This document shows positions 9,601 through 17,663 of a stretch of DNA of 64,000 bases, one piece after another. Origin of the DNA: Pikeienuella litoralis. Its GTDB lineage: Bacteria; Pseudomonadota; Alphaproteobacteria; Rhodobacterales; Rhodobacteraceae. Under the pieces are notes generated by a model. The model searched no databases and was not told the origin of the DNA. It was given only the letters and a program-made list of their open reading frames with translations. The DNA lies in assembly GCF_037646705.1 (NCBI RefSeq), contig NZ_JBBHER010000001.1:179232-243231 (forward strand). Direction: 5' to 3'. The translations under genes and the position numbers were made by a program. How positions within the stretch are numbered: the stretch's first letter is position 1; every line of letters begins with the position of its first letter.

Positions 9601-9753
9601 AGCGTCATCGTCGCCGGTCTGGCGCTGGCGACGACGTTGATGCTGTTCGTGACGCCGGTGCTCTACGACATTTTCGCGCGCTTCACGACGCCGCGCGGGA
9701 TGGCGGAGAAAATCCTCGCGCGGGAAATCGGCGGCCCGGCGATCGGGGAGTGA
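6661..9753 (+). CDS. RND multidrug efflux pump, HAE-1 type
   Basis: A full-length 1030-aa proton-driven inner-membrane transporter. It starts with the conserved MTLSDISVRRPVLAAVAS and has the expected 1+5+1+5 helix layout with two large periplasmic loops. The proton-relay Asp pair is present in LAIGLVVDDAIVVLENIQ and the distal Lys in LIGLVAKNGILIVEFANQL. The internal symmetry of AcrB/MexF/MdtB-type pumps is visible. With the upstream adaptor it exports hydrophobic or amphipathic compounds from the periplasm; the substrate cannot be predicted. No local TetR- or MarR-type repressor is present. Confidence 0.95.
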   Translation: MTLSDISVRRPVLAAVASLLILVFGVAALQDLPIRELPDVDTAVVTVTTTYQGAASEVVDTDITETIEGAVTTIAGIRSISSESRQGRSRTVIEFETGRDVDIAANDVRDAVGRVLSRLPEEADQPQVVKSDADGDPVMRLAVTSSRMTAAEITDYIERYITDRLSTIDGVSTISIYGGRPFAVRIWLDRRALAARNLTVADVEATLRRNNLELPAGEVKSVERQLTVRLNSRLGSLEDFRDVVIDRVAGYPVRLGDVARVVAGVEDETTIVRSDGEEAVGIAVLRQSQANTLAISEAVRAEIEEIAPTLPEGMAISIGSDDAIFVGASINEVSKALMISLGLVVMVILVFLRSLRATLVPAITIPVALVGCFILIGAFGFSINTLTLLALLLAIGLVVDDAIVVLENIQRRIEDGESPLAASFRGARQVTFAVMATSLTLIAVFVPLSFLPGQVGRLFVEFGFVMASAVAISTFVALTACPALSSKILSARKPRGGGAAAPRKGPFIRLYRRALRAAVRAPLVVIAITVVVTLGAIPIYETLPRELTPPEDRGVGFVPLTAPQGSTLEHTDIAARQVEEILKPFRESGEIASVFTFSGSFGRAYRSFVVFRLAPWEERERNIADIVRDIAPEMSQVTVARGFPVTPAGLGLRGSSTPVRIVIGGPDFESVKEWAAAMLDAAKENPRLINPELDFEENLPQLDITIDRRRADDLGISAETIALTLQTMLASREVTGFVSRGREYPVLLQAGDDDRRAPSDITNIFVRSGDGVTLVPLGALVTLAETAAAPSLRRYDRLPSIQLSAALAEGYDLGAALTYLDDAARDILPAEAQLGYEGQSRAFKDTSAGAGFVFGLALLVVFLVLAAQFESFIHPIAIMLTVPIGLAGAIYAMALGGLSLNIYSQIGVILLIGLVAKNGILIVEFANQLRDEGLDVREAVIEASALRARPIVMTAISTILGALPLVLASGAGAESRIAIGSVIVAGLALATTLMLFVTPVLYDIFARFTTPRGMAEKILAREIGGPAIGE

Positions 9754-9835
9754 CGGCGCGGCCGACGCCGGAGCGCCGCTCCGGCGGAGCCCGGCGGGAT
9801 CGCGCGCCTTCGCCCGGAGCGCGGTCCGTTCGCTT

Positions 9836-12166
9836 TCAGCCGGTGCTGACTTTCTTCGGCCCCCGGGCCGTGCTGAATTCGGGCGGATCGAAAGCGGTGA
9901 CGGGCGGCGCCGAGTTGATCGGCCCGCGCACGCGCACAAGGCATGTGTGCGCGATCGGCCCCTGGCCCAGCCGCGATGTGCCGACATCGAGCGTCAGCAC
10001 GTTCGGGTTGCCGTGCTTGTCGCGCCCGTCGGGGTCCGGGTCGTACCATGAGCCTGTCGGGAGCCGGACGACGCCCCGCATGATGAGCGGGTTCAGCCGC
10101 GCGGCGGCGAGGCAGCGGCCGCGCGCGTTATAGAGCTCGACCACGTCGTTATCCGCGATGCCGCGCTCGGCGGCGTCCGCGGGGTTGATGTCCATGACCT
10201 CGCGCCCGTCCACCTTGGCGGCGCGGCTATGGGCGGAGGCGTCGAGCTGACTGTGCAGTTTCCGCGCCGGCTGATCCGAAATCAGATGGAGCGCTCCGGC
10301 GCCTTCGCCGTCGGCGGCGGCGTCGGCGGATCCCAGCCACTCATGCGGCTCCAGCCACGTCGGATGCCCGGGGCAATCGTCGAGGCCGAAGCCGTCGATC
10401 ACCTCGGAGAAGATCTCGATCTTGCCTGACGGCGTGATCAGCGGCGCGGCGTCCGGGTCGGCGCGGAACGCCTCGAACATCACGACCGGGGCCGCCTCGG
10501 CGGCGAGATCGATCATGCCTTCGGCCCAGAAGTCGTCGAACTCCGGCAGGGTGACGCCGCACGCCTGCATCTTCGGGCGGCTTTCCTCGTAAAGCCGGCG
10601 CAGCCAGCCGGCGGCGTCCAATCCTTCCGTGAAGGTCTCCTCGACGCCGAGCCGGGCGGCCAGCGCCGAGAAGATGGCGTAATCGTCGCGCGCCTCGCCG
10701 ATCGGCGGCGCGGCCTGCTTCATCGCCACCAGATGCCCCTCGCGCGTGCCGGAGCCGATGTCGTCGCGCTCCAGCGCGATGGTGGCGGGAAAGACGATGT
10801 CCGCGCGTTTCGCCGCCGCGGTCCAGTATTGCTCGTTGATGATGATGGTGTCCGGCTTGCGCCAGGCGCGAGCGAAGCGGTTCAGGTCCTGATGGTGGTG
10901 CCACGGATTGCCGCCCGCCCAATAGATCAGGTGGATATCGGGATAGGTGTGGCGGGCGCCGTCGAAATCATATTCGCCGCCCGGATTGAGCAGCATGTCG
11001 GAGATGCGGGCGACCGGGATGGCGGTTTTGACGGCGTTGAAACCCTGCGGCAGGGTCGGGCCGGGCAGGAGCGCGTCGTTGCTGCCAAGCTGGTTGGTCG
11101 CGCCATAGCCGAAGGCGAAGCCGCCGCCGGGCAGGCCGATCTGGCCCAGCATCGCCGCCAGAGTGACCTGCATCCAGCAGGCCTGCTCGCCATGAGACGC
11201 GCGCTGGAGCGCCCATGTCATGTTGATCATGGTCCGGTTCGCGGCCATGTCGCGGGCGAGGGCGGCGATCGTCGCCGCCGGCACGGCGGAGATCGCCTCC
11301 GCCCATTCGGGGGTTTTCGCCCCGGAGCCGTCGGCGCCGGTCAGATACCGCGCGAACGTGTCGAAACCGGTGCAATAACGCTCCAGGAACGCGGTGTCGT
11401 GCAGGTTCTCCTGCAACAAGGTGTAGGCCAGCGCCAGCATCACCGCGGTGTCGGTGTTCGGGCGCGCCGGGATCCACTCGACGCCCTCGGCTTCGAGATT
11501 GTCGCCCACCGGGCCGATGGTCACCATCCGCGCGCCGGCGTCCCGGATCGCCTTGAGGCCGGGCCGCATCCGGTGGCGGGCGACGCCGCCGGCGGAAATC
11601 TGCCCGCTTTTCCATGGCGCGCCGCCGAACCCGACGAAGAGCGTGGTGTGCTTCGCCATCACGTCCCATGAGGTGTGGCTCACCATGAATTCGCTCATCT
11701 CGGCGATGACATGAGGCAGGATCACCCGCGCCGCGGCGTAGCTGTAATTGTGCAGATGGCGCACATAGCCGCCGGCGGCGTTCAGGAATCTGTGCACCTG
11801 GCTCTGGGCGTGATGAAAGCGCCCCGCGCTCGACCAGCCGTAGGATCCGCCGAAAATCGCCTCATTGCCATGCGTGCGCCGAACCCGGTCGATCTCGGCC
11901 GCGGCGAGATCGAGCGCCTCATCCCATTCGACCTCGACGAACGGCTCGCGCCCGCGGAGCTCGGGCGCGGCGCCGGGGCCCTGTTCGAGCCAGCTGCGCC
12001 GGATCGCCGGCCGCCGCACGCGGAGCGCCTGAAGCCCGTCCTCGCCTTGATCGAGCCCGATCATGTTCGGATCCGGATCGCCGGAGAACGGCGTCAGGCG
12101 CGGCTTGCCGTCCGGTCCCGGCGTCACCTCGCGAATGCCCCAATGGGTTGACGTGTAATGGGTCAT
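9836..12166 (-). CDS. bisC: Cytoplasmic DMSO-reductase-family S/N-oxide reductase (BisC-like)
   Basis: A 776-aa molybdenum bis-MGD enzyme of the DMSO reductase III family. Tyr109 and Trp111 in GGSYGWSSAGR match the active-site Tyr/Trp of Rhodobacter DMSO reductase, and Ser142 in HNYSYAAARVILPHV matches the serine that binds Mo. There is no Tat signal and no N-terminal Cys cluster, so it is cytoplasmic and without an Fe-S cluster, as in biotin or methionine sulfoxide reductase. The C-terminal dinucleotide-binding domain (HSQLDASAHSRAAKVDG; RLPTGSWYDPD) is intact. AAGGAG lies before the ATG. No torC/dorC cytochrome or chaperone gene lies beside it. The substrate (biotin sulfoxide, Met sulfoxide, DMSO) is inferred only by class. 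Confidence 0.9.
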   Translation of the reverse strand: MTHYTSTHWGIREVTPGPDGKPRLTPFSGDPDPNMIGLDQGEDGLQALRVRRPAIRRSWLEQGPGAAPELRGREPFVEVEWDEALDLAAAEIDRVRRTHGNEAIFGGSYGWSSAGRFHHAQSQVHRFLNAAGGYVRHLHNYSYAAARVILPHVIAEMSEFMVSHTSWDVMAKHTTLFVGFGGAPWKSGQISAGGVARHRMRPGLKAIRDAGARMVTIGPVGDNLEAEGVEWIPARPNTDTAVMLALAYTLLQENLHDTAFLERYCTGFDTFARYLTGADGSGAKTPEWAEAISAVPAATIAALARDMAANRTMINMTWALQRASHGEQACWMQVTLAAMLGQIGLPGGGFAFGYGATNQLGSNDALLPGPTLPQGFNAVKTAIPVARISDMLLNPGGEYDFDGARHTYPDIHLIYWAGGNPWHHHQDLNRFARAWRKPDTIIINEQYWTAAAKRADIVFPATIALERDDIGSGTREGHLVAMKQAAPPIGEARDDYAIFSALAARLGVEETFTEGLDAAGWLRRLYEESRPKMQACGVTLPEFDDFWAEGMIDLAAEAAPVVMFEAFRADPDAAPLITPSGKIEIFSEVIDGFGLDDCPGHPTWLEPHEWLGSADAAADGEGAGALHLISDQPARKLHSQLDASAHSRAAKVDGREVMDINPADAAERGIADNDVVELYNARGRCLAAARLNPLIMRGVVRLPTGSWYDPDPDGRDKHGNPNVLTLDVGTSRLGQGPIAHTCLVRVRGPINSAPPVTAFDPPEFSTARGPKKVSTG

Positions 12167-12348
12167 GGAGGCGCTCCTTCTGGTTATCCGAGGTCGGCGA
12201 GGCGCTTCACCCGCGCGTTCGAGGCGGATCTCACCCAGCGGCCAGACGTATACGGGATTGGTATATCCATAACCTGGCCTTGGGAATAGCCGTCGGGGGC
12301 GGGACGCGCGTCTCTCTCATGGTCCCGCCCCGGCGCGGCGTCCGCTCA

Positions 12349-13566
12349 TCAGTCCTGCGCGTAGGATCCCCTCACCACCTCGGCCACGATCCGCGCCGTC
12401 GCGGAGGACAGGGTCCAGCCGAGATGGCCGTGGCCGGTGTTGTAGAAGACGCCTTTCGCGCGCCCGGAGCCGACCCGCGGCAGCATCGAGGGCAGCATCG
12501 GGCGGAGCCCCGCCCAGGGCGTCGCGTGTTCGGTGGAGACGCCGGGGAAATACGTCTCGCTCCATTTCGTCAGCGGCTCGATCCGGTCGGCGCGGATATC
12601 GCGGTTGAGCCCGTTGAACTCCGCGGTGCCGGCGATGCGGAGGCGGTTCTCTCCGAGCCGGCTGGCGACGATCTTGGCGCGATCGTCGAGCAGGCTGACC
12701 CAGGGCGCCGCGGCGCGGCTCCGCTCGTCGGGGAGGTCGATGGTGATCGAATAGCCCTTCACCGGATAGATGTTCACCTTGTCCCCGAGCGCGCGCGCGA
12801 TCTCCGGGCTGGAGACGCCGGCGCAGACCACCACGCCGTCGAACCGGAAATCCTCGCCGGCTTCGGAGGTGAACCGCAGCATGTCGCCGTCGCGCCCGGC
12901 GTAGGCGACCGGCGTGCCGAAGCGGAACGTCGCGCCCTGGCGCGCGCAGACCTCGGCCAGCCGCATGGTGAAGCTGTGGATGTCGCCGGTGCTGTCGGAC
13001 GGGGTGAAGAATCCGCCGACGAAGTCGCCCGAGAGCGCAGGCTCGATCTGGCGCAACTCGTGCCCCGCCAGTTCGCGCCGCTCCAGCCCGCCTTCGGCGA
13101 GCAATTCATTGACCTTCCTCCCGTGGGCGAAATCCGCCTCGGTCGAGTAGAAATGCATGATGCCGCGCTTTTCGAGATCGAAATCGATGCCCTCCCGCTC
13201 GGCGGTCTCGTAGAGCGCTTCGCGCGATTTCAGCGCGAGGCGCACGGTCTCGATGGTGTTGGCGCGATAATTCGGGATCTGGGCGATGAACGCCGCCATC
13301 CATTTCAGCTTCCGCCATTCGGGGCGCGGGCTGACCAGAAGCGGCGCATCGCGGCGGAACATCCACTTCAACCCTTTCAGGACCATGCTCCACTGGGTCC
13401 AGGTCTCGGCGTTGGATGCGGAGAGCTGGGCGCCGTTGGCGAAGCTGGTCTCCATCGCCGCGTAGCGCCGGCGGTCGAACACCGTCACTTCGAAGCCGAG
13501 CCGGGACAGCTCGTAAGCGGTCGTGACCCCGGCCACGCCGGCGCCGATCACTGCGATATGAGTCAT
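12349..13566 (-). CDS. dadA: DadA-like FAD-dependent D-amino acid/glycine dehydrogenase
   Basis: A 405-aa flavoprotein of the DAO/GlcD group. The N-terminus is the ADP-binding fold HIAVIGAGVAGVTTAYELSR, followed by the DadA-type block ETSFANGAQLSASNAETW, a substrate domain and the C-terminal flavin motif GLRPMLPSMLPRVG...YNTGHGHLGWTLSSATA. It should oxidatively deaminate small D-amino acids or glycine and pass electrons to the respiratory chain. The start follows GAGGAGCG. A tandem glycine riboswitch fills its leader, so expression should follow the glycine level; glycine or sarcosine-like amines are therefore likely substrates. Confidence 0.87.
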   Translation of the reverse strand: MTHIAVIGAGVAGVTTAYELSRLGFEVTVFDRRRYAAMETSFANGAQLSASNAETWTQWSMVLKGLKWMFRRDAPLLVSPRPEWRKLKWMAAFIAQIPNYRANTIETVRLALKSREALYETAEREGIDFDLEKRGIMHFYSTEADFAHGRKVNELLAEGGLERRELAGHELRQIEPALSGDFVGGFFTPSDSTGDIHSFTMRLAEVCARQGATFRFGTPVAYAGRDGDMLRFTSEAGEDFRFDGVVVCAGVSSPEIARALGDKVNIYPVKGYSITIDLPDERSRAAAPWVSLLDDRAKIVASRLGENRLRIAGTAEFNGLNRDIRADRIEPLTKWSETYFPGVSTEHATPWAGLRPMLPSMLPRVGSGRAKGVFYNTGHGHLGWTLSSATARIVAEVVRGSYAQD

Positions 13567-13610
13567 GTTGAACGCTCCTCGGGCGTATGCGGCCCATCGC
13601 CGCCACGCCC

Positions 13611-13790
13611 CCTCCGTCTTTTTGCCTGAGAGTTTGCCCCTTGCGGCGCGCCGCGCGGGGGTGCTCCTTCGGCGGGCCGCATTCGGCCACTCTTCGGAGT
13701 TCCGACGTCGCGCCGGTCCCTGGCGCCTGAGAGATTCCGGGGCGGTTGCTCCTTCGGCGGCGGGGCATGACCCGCACTCTCCCGTCACGA
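13611..13790 (-). promoter_or_regulatory. Tandem glycine riboswitch upstream of dadA
   Basis: On the minus strand two glycine aptamers follow each other. The first (about 13790-13715) has GGGAGAGTGCGGG, the core GCCGAAGGAGCAACC (13758-13744) and the closing ATCTCTCAGGCGCCAGGGACC (13735-13715, in part). The second (about 13706-13611) has AAGAGTGGCC, GCCGAAGGAGCACCCCC (13673-13656) and CTCTCAGGCAAAAAGAC (13632-13616). These are the invariant blocks of the gcvT motif. The leader ends about 45 nt before the dadA ATG, and no U-rich terminator stem is seen, so control by ribosome-site access is more likely than attenuation. Confidence 0.93.
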
Positions 13791-13896
13791 CGTATACACG
13801 CCGCCCGGATAGGGGGAGCGCCTGCGTTTCGCAATAGATATCCGGAGCCTGCGGCGGATAGAGTCCGATTGTGACTTTAAAGCAAGAGGGTCCGAA

Positions 13897-14670
13897 GTGA
13901 AACCCGATCTCCAACTTCTGATCGTCGAGGGCGATCCGCCCGAGCTTGCGCTTGGCGCGAAGCGCGGCGCGGGCGCGACCGGCGCGCGCAGGCTCGCCCG
14001 GGCGCTCTCCGTCATCGCCCCCGACTCGCGTTTCGCCTATGTCGAGCCCTGGTTTTCGGACCATGATCCGGCGGCGGTCGACCTCGCGGCGTTCGATGGC
14101 GTGGCGATCGCGGGCTCGGGGCGCGCGCCGGATGCGGGGGAGGCGGGGGCGGGGCCGGTCGCCGCCTTCTGCGCCCGCGCCTTTCGGGCCGGGCGGCCGG
14201 TTTTCGGCTCCGGGCGCGGCATGTTGTCGGGCGCGGCGCTTCTTGGCGCGGCCGTCGGGCCAGGGCCGGAAAGCGGCGTCGCTCGCGGGATCCGGCCGCT
14301 GGAGCATCCGCTGACAGGCGGGCGGCGGCGCCGGTTCGACGCGCCCATGCGGGGCGGCGAGGCGGTGGCGCGGCCGCCTTCGGGCGCGGAGATCGCGGCG
14401 GTCGACGCCGCCGGCGCGCCGGTCGCGTTGGCGTATGATGTGGGCGGGGTCCGGTTCTGGGGCTGCCGGTATCAGCCGGAGGCGACGCTTTTCGACCTTG
14501 CGTTCTGGCTGAAGCGCCAGGCCCCCCGCGCCGCGCGCGAAATCGCGCTGGCGGCGCAGGATCCGGTGGCGCATGCGCGGCTGATCGTGAAGCATCGGAT
14601 CAACGCGGACCTTCTCGATCCCGCCTATCGGACCACCGAACTCGCCAACTGGCTGGAGTCTCTCGGCTGA
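13897..14670 (+). CDS. Class I glutamine-amidotransferase-like protein lacking the catalytic Cys and His
   Basis: A 257-aa protein with the fold signature of GMP-synthase-like amidotransferases: DGVAIAGSG near residue 68, the nucleophile-elbow region PVFGSGRGML (101-110) and the C-terminal FWGCRYQPEATLFDLAFWLK (188-207). In active members the elbow reads G-x-C-x-G and the later motif Y-H-P-E. Here position 106 is Gly instead of Cys and position 193 is Gln instead of His, while Glu195 remains. It should not hydrolyse glutamine. Base use is coding-like throughout. It is divergent from the riboswitch/dadA unit and upstream of leuB. Its role is unknown; a binding or regulatory protein is possible. 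Confidence 0.75.
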   Translation: MKPDLQLLIVEGDPPELALGAKRGAGATGARRLARALSVIAPDSRFAYVEPWFSDHDPAAVDLAAFDGVAIAGSGRAPDAGEAGAGPVAAFCARAFRAGRPVFGSGRGMLSGAALLGAAVGPGPESGVARGIRPLEHPLTGGRRRRFDAPMRGGEAVARPPSGAEIAAVDAAGAPVALAYDVGGVRFWGCRYQPEATLFDLAFWLKRQAPRAAREIALAAQDPVAHARLIVKHRINADLLDPAYRTTELANWLESLG

Positions 14671-14759
14671 GGCGGCGGCCCGCCCCATTCGCCCTTCATC
14701 TTGACCTTGGCCTGCCGGGTGGGTACGCGATCCGCACGGTAAACCAGAGGAAACGCGCC

Positions 14760-15863
14760 ATGCCCAAGCCCTCCATTCTCATCCTGCCCGGCGACGGGAT
14801 CGGCCCCGAAGTGATGACCGAGGTCCGCCGCGTGATCGGCTGGCTGGAGACGGAAAAGGGGATCGGCTTCGATGTGAGCGAGGATCTGGTGGGCGGCGCC
14901 GCCTACGACGCCTACGGCACCCCGCTTCATGACGACACGATGGCGCGCGCGCAGGCGGTGGACGCGGTTCTCCTCGGCGCGGTCGGCGGCCCGAAATATG
15001 AATCGCTGGATTTCTCTCTGCAACCGGAGCGCGGGCTCCTGCGGCTTCGCAAGGAGATGGATCTATTCGCCAATCTCCGCCCCGCGGTTTGCTTCGACGC
15101 GCTCGCCGAAGCCTCCTCGCTCAAGCATGATGTGATCGCCGGGCTCGACATCATGATCGTGCGGGAGCTGACCTCCGGCCTCTATTTCGGCGAGCCCCGC
15201 GGCATCTTCACCGAAGGCAATGAGCGGGTCGGGATCAACACCCAGCGCTACACCACGTCCGAGATCCAGCGCGTCGCGCGCGCGGCGTTCGAACTGGCGC
15301 GGAAGCGCCGGGGCAAGCTCTGCTCGATGGAGAAGGCGAACGTGATGGAGTCCGGCGTGCTCTGGCGCGACGAAGTCCAGAAGATCGCCGATGCGGAATA
15401 TCCGGATATCGAGACCAGCCACATGTACGCCGACGCCGGCGCGATGCAGCTTGTCCGCGCGCCCAAGCAGTTCGACGTGATCGTCACCGACAACCTTTTT
15501 GGCGACATCCTCTCCGATGTCGCGGCGATGCTGACCGGATCGCTCGGCATGTTGCCTTCGGCCTCGCTCGGCGCGCCGATGGCGAGCGGACGGCCGAAAG
15601 CGCTCTATGAGCCGGTGCACGGCTCCGCGCCCGATATTGCGGGGCGCGGCGTGGCGAACCCTCTCGCCTGCATCCTCTCCTTCGCGATGGCGCTTCGCTA
15701 TTCCTTCGACATGAGCGATGTCGCCGAACTGATCGAGAACGCGGTCGAGGCGGCGCTCGCCGACGGGCTCCGCACGCCCGATCTGATGACGGTCGAAGGC
15801 GGCGTGAAGGTCGGCACGGCGGAGATGACCGACGCGATCCTGGCGAAGATGAGCGCGGCCTGA
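14760..15863 (+). CDS. leuB: 3-isopropylmalate dehydrogenase
   Basis: A 367-aa leucine-biosynthesis enzyme that oxidises and decarboxylates (2R,3S)-3-isopropylmalate with NAD+. It shows ILPGDGIGPEVMTEV at the N-terminus, the substrate-binding RGLLRLRKEMDLFANLRP, VRELTSGLYFGEPRG, the Asp cluster VTDNLFGDILSDVAAM and the NAD-binding LYEPVHGSAPDIAGRGVANP. The length is normal. AGAGGAAACGCGCC precedes the ATG. A TTGACC element at about 14700 could be the -35 of its own promoter. leuCD are not in the window, so the leucine genes are at least partly split. A GNAT gene follows after 5 bp. Confidence 0.97.
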   Translation: MPKPSILILPGDGIGPEVMTEVRRVIGWLETEKGIGFDVSEDLVGGAAYDAYGTPLHDDTMARAQAVDAVLLGAVGGPKYESLDFSLQPERGLLRLRKEMDLFANLRPAVCFDALAEASSLKHDVIAGLDIMIVRELTSGLYFGEPRGIFTEGNERVGINTQRYTTSEIQRVARAAFELARKRRGKLCSMEKANVMESGVLWRDEVQKIADAEYPDIETSHMYADAGAMQLVRAPKQFDVIVTDNLFGDILSDVAAMLTGSLGMLPSASLGAPMASGRPKALYEPVHGSAPDIAGRGVANPLACILSFAMALRYSFDMSDVAELIENAVEAALADGLRTPDLMTVEGGVKVGTAEMTDAILAKMSAA

Positions 15864-15868
15864 CGGCG

Positions 15869-16462
15869 ATGGCCCCACGGCTGGTCCGCGGCCTTCCTGA
15901 AGAACACAGGCGGGCCGCGGCGCGGCTTTATCTGGAGGCGTTCGCCGCCAAGCTCGGCCCGGTCATCGGGCGGGGCGAAAGGGCGGAAGCCTATCTTGCG
16001 GCCACGATCCGCCCCGGAAACGCGCTCGTCGCGCTGGACGACGCGGGGAACCTGCTCGGGCTCGCCGGATTTCGCGACGAAACAGGCGGTTTCCTCGGCG
16101 GCGGCCTGAGCGAGATCCAGCGCGTTTACGGCTGGTTCGGCGGATTCTGGCGCGGCCTCATTCTTTCGATCTTCGACCGCGAACCCGAGCCGGGCGAATT
16201 GATGATGGACGGGGTCGTCGTCGCCCCGGCGGCGCGCGGGCGCGGCGTTGGCGGCGCGCTGATCGAGGCGGTCGCGGCGCTCGCCCCCGAACAGGCCGCG
16301 CTTTATGTCCGGCTCGACGTGGCGAACACAAATTCCCGCGCCCGGGCGCTCTATGAGCGCCGAGGCTTTGTGGCGACGCGCGAAAGCGGCTCGCCGCTTC
16401 TCAAGCCGTTCTTCGGCTTCAGCCGCGCGGTGACGATGCTGCGCCCGGTCGGGCCCGTCTAG
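15869..16462 (+). CDS. GNAT-family N-acetyltransferase
   Basis: A 197-aa acetyl-CoA-dependent transferase. The core motif A is VVVAPAARGRGVGGALIEAV (about residues 113-132), with the R/Q-x-x-G-x-G/A pyrophosphate loop RGRGVG. Motif B follows as LDVANTNSRARALYERRGF, typical of the family. The acceptor cannot be predicted. It lies 5 bp behind leuB and is probably co-transcribed with it, and it converges on pheS with only 46 bp between stops. Confidence 0.85.
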   Translation: MAPRLVRGLPEEHRRAAARLYLEAFAAKLGPVIGRGERAEAYLAATIRPGNALVALDDAGNLLGLAGFRDETGGFLGGGLSEIQRVYGWFGGFWRGLILSIFDREPEPGELMMDGVVVAPAARGRGVGGALIEAVAALAPEQAALYVRLDVANTNSRARALYERRGFVATRESGSPLLKPFFGFSRAVTMLRPVGPV

Positions 16463-16508
16463 ACCCTGCGGGCGCTGCGCGTGCCGCTCGATGACAGAGA
16501 CGCGCGGG

Positions 16509-17588
16509 CTACGCGTTGAGCCCGCCATGCGCGGTCGGCGCGTCGAGCGCGGCGAAGCCGTAATGGCGCAGCCAGCGCAGGTCGCTGTCGAAAAACGCCC
16601 GGAGATCCGGGACGCCGTATTTCAGCATCGCGAGGCGATCGATCCCCATGCCGAAGGCGAAGCCCTGCCATTCGTCGGGGTCGATCCCGCCGGAGCGGAG
16701 CACGTGCGGGTGGATCATTCCGGAGCCGAGCACCTCCATCCAGTCGTCGCCTTCGCCGATCCGGAGCTGCCCGCCCGCCCATGAGCACTGGATGTCGACC
16801 TCCGCCGAGGGTTCGGTGAACGGGAAATGGGAGGCGCGGAACCGGGTTCTCACCGACGTGCCGAAGAATGCGGTGAAGAATTCCTCAAGGCACCATTTCA
16901 GATTCGCCATCGAGATGTCGCGGTCGATGGCCAGCCCCTCGAGTTGGTGGAACATCGGCGTATGGGTCTGGTCGTAATCGGCGCGATAGACGCGGCCGGG
17001 GCAGATGAAGCGCGCCGGCGCGCCGCCCTCCAGCATGCCGCGGATCTGGACCGGCGAGGTGTGCGTCCGCAGCACATGCGGCGGGCGCTCATCGCCCTCG
17101 GCGCGGGTCATGTAGAACGTGTCCATCTCGGTCCGGGTCGGGTGCTCCGGCGGGATGTTGAGCGCGTCGAAATTGTGCCAGTCCGTCTCGATCTGCGGGC
17201 CCTCCGCCACGGAGAAGCCAAGCTCGGCGAAGATTACGGTCACCTCTTCGGTTACCTGGCTGACCGGGTGGATCGTGCCGCGGGGCGCGGGGCGCGGGGC
17301 GAGGGTGACGTCCAGCCATTCCGTCTGAAGCCGTTCCGCCAGCGCGGCGTCCGCCAGCCCGGCCTTCGCGGCGGCGAGCGCGGCCGTGATCTCGTCCTTC
17401 AGCGCGTTGAGCGCGGGTCCCGCGCTTTTTCGCTCTTCCGGGGACATCGCGCCGAGCGCCCGCATCGCGAGGCTGATCTCGCCCTTCTTGCCGAGCGCGG
17501 CGAGGCGCGCCGCTTCAAGCGCAGATTCGTCCGTGGCGGCGGCGATCTGGCCAAGATATTTTTCGCGAAGCGCGGTCAGCCGGTCCAT
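16509..17588 (-). CDS. pheS: Phenylalanine-tRNA ligase alpha subunit
   Basis: A 359-aa class II synthetase subunit. An N-terminal coiled coil (about 1-85) that contacts tRNA-Phe is followed by the catalytic core: NFDALNIPPEHPTRTEMDTFY, LRTHTSPVQIRGM, motif 2-like VYRADYDQTHTPMFHQLEGL and motif 3 GMGIDRLAMLKYGVPDLRAFF. It charges tRNA-Phe as an alpha2-beta2 tetramer with PheT. pheT is not here: the downstream neighbour is on the opposite strand. Upstream, the aldehyde dehydrogenase gene and an exported-protein gene separate it from rplT, its frequent partner. Confidence 0.97.
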   Translation of the reverse strand: MDRLTALREKYLGQIAAATDESALEAARLAALGKKGEISLAMRALGAMSPEERKSAGPALNALKDEITAALAAAKAGLADAALAERLQTEWLDVTLAPRPAPRGTIHPVSQVTEEVTVIFAELGFSVAEGPQIETDWHNFDALNIPPEHPTRTEMDTFYMTRAEGDERPPHVLRTHTSPVQIRGMLEGGAPARFICPGRVYRADYDQTHTPMFHQLEGLAIDRDISMANLKWCLEEFFTAFFGTSVRTRFRASHFPFTEPSAEVDIQCSWAGGQLRIGEGDDWMEVLGSGMIHPHVLRSGGIDPDEWQGFAFGMGIDRLAMLKYGVPDLRAFFDSDLRWLRHYGFAALDAPTAHGGLNA

Positions 17589-17633
17589 TTGGCCCTCATA
17601 TGATGCGTCGCGGCCGGGTTAACCGGCGACGAC

Positions 17634-17655
17634 GGGCCGCGCAAGGGCGCGGCCC
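17634..17655 (-). terminator. GC-rich hairpin between aldehyde dehydrogenase and pheS
   Basis: GGGCCGCGC (17634-17642) pairs with GCGCGGCCC (17647-17655) around a 4-nt loop. It sits 9 bp after the aldehyde dehydrogenase stop and before pheS. There is no U-run after the stem on the minus strand, so it may pause or attenuate transcription rather than terminate it fully. Confidence 0.35.
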
Positions 17656-17663
17656 GCCATTCG

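Noticed and set aside
13567..14688. N-terminal extension of the DadA frame through the riboswitch
   Set aside because: The extension translates a structured RNA and the antisense of the amidotransferase-like gene. The FAD motif begins exactly at the ATG at 13566.
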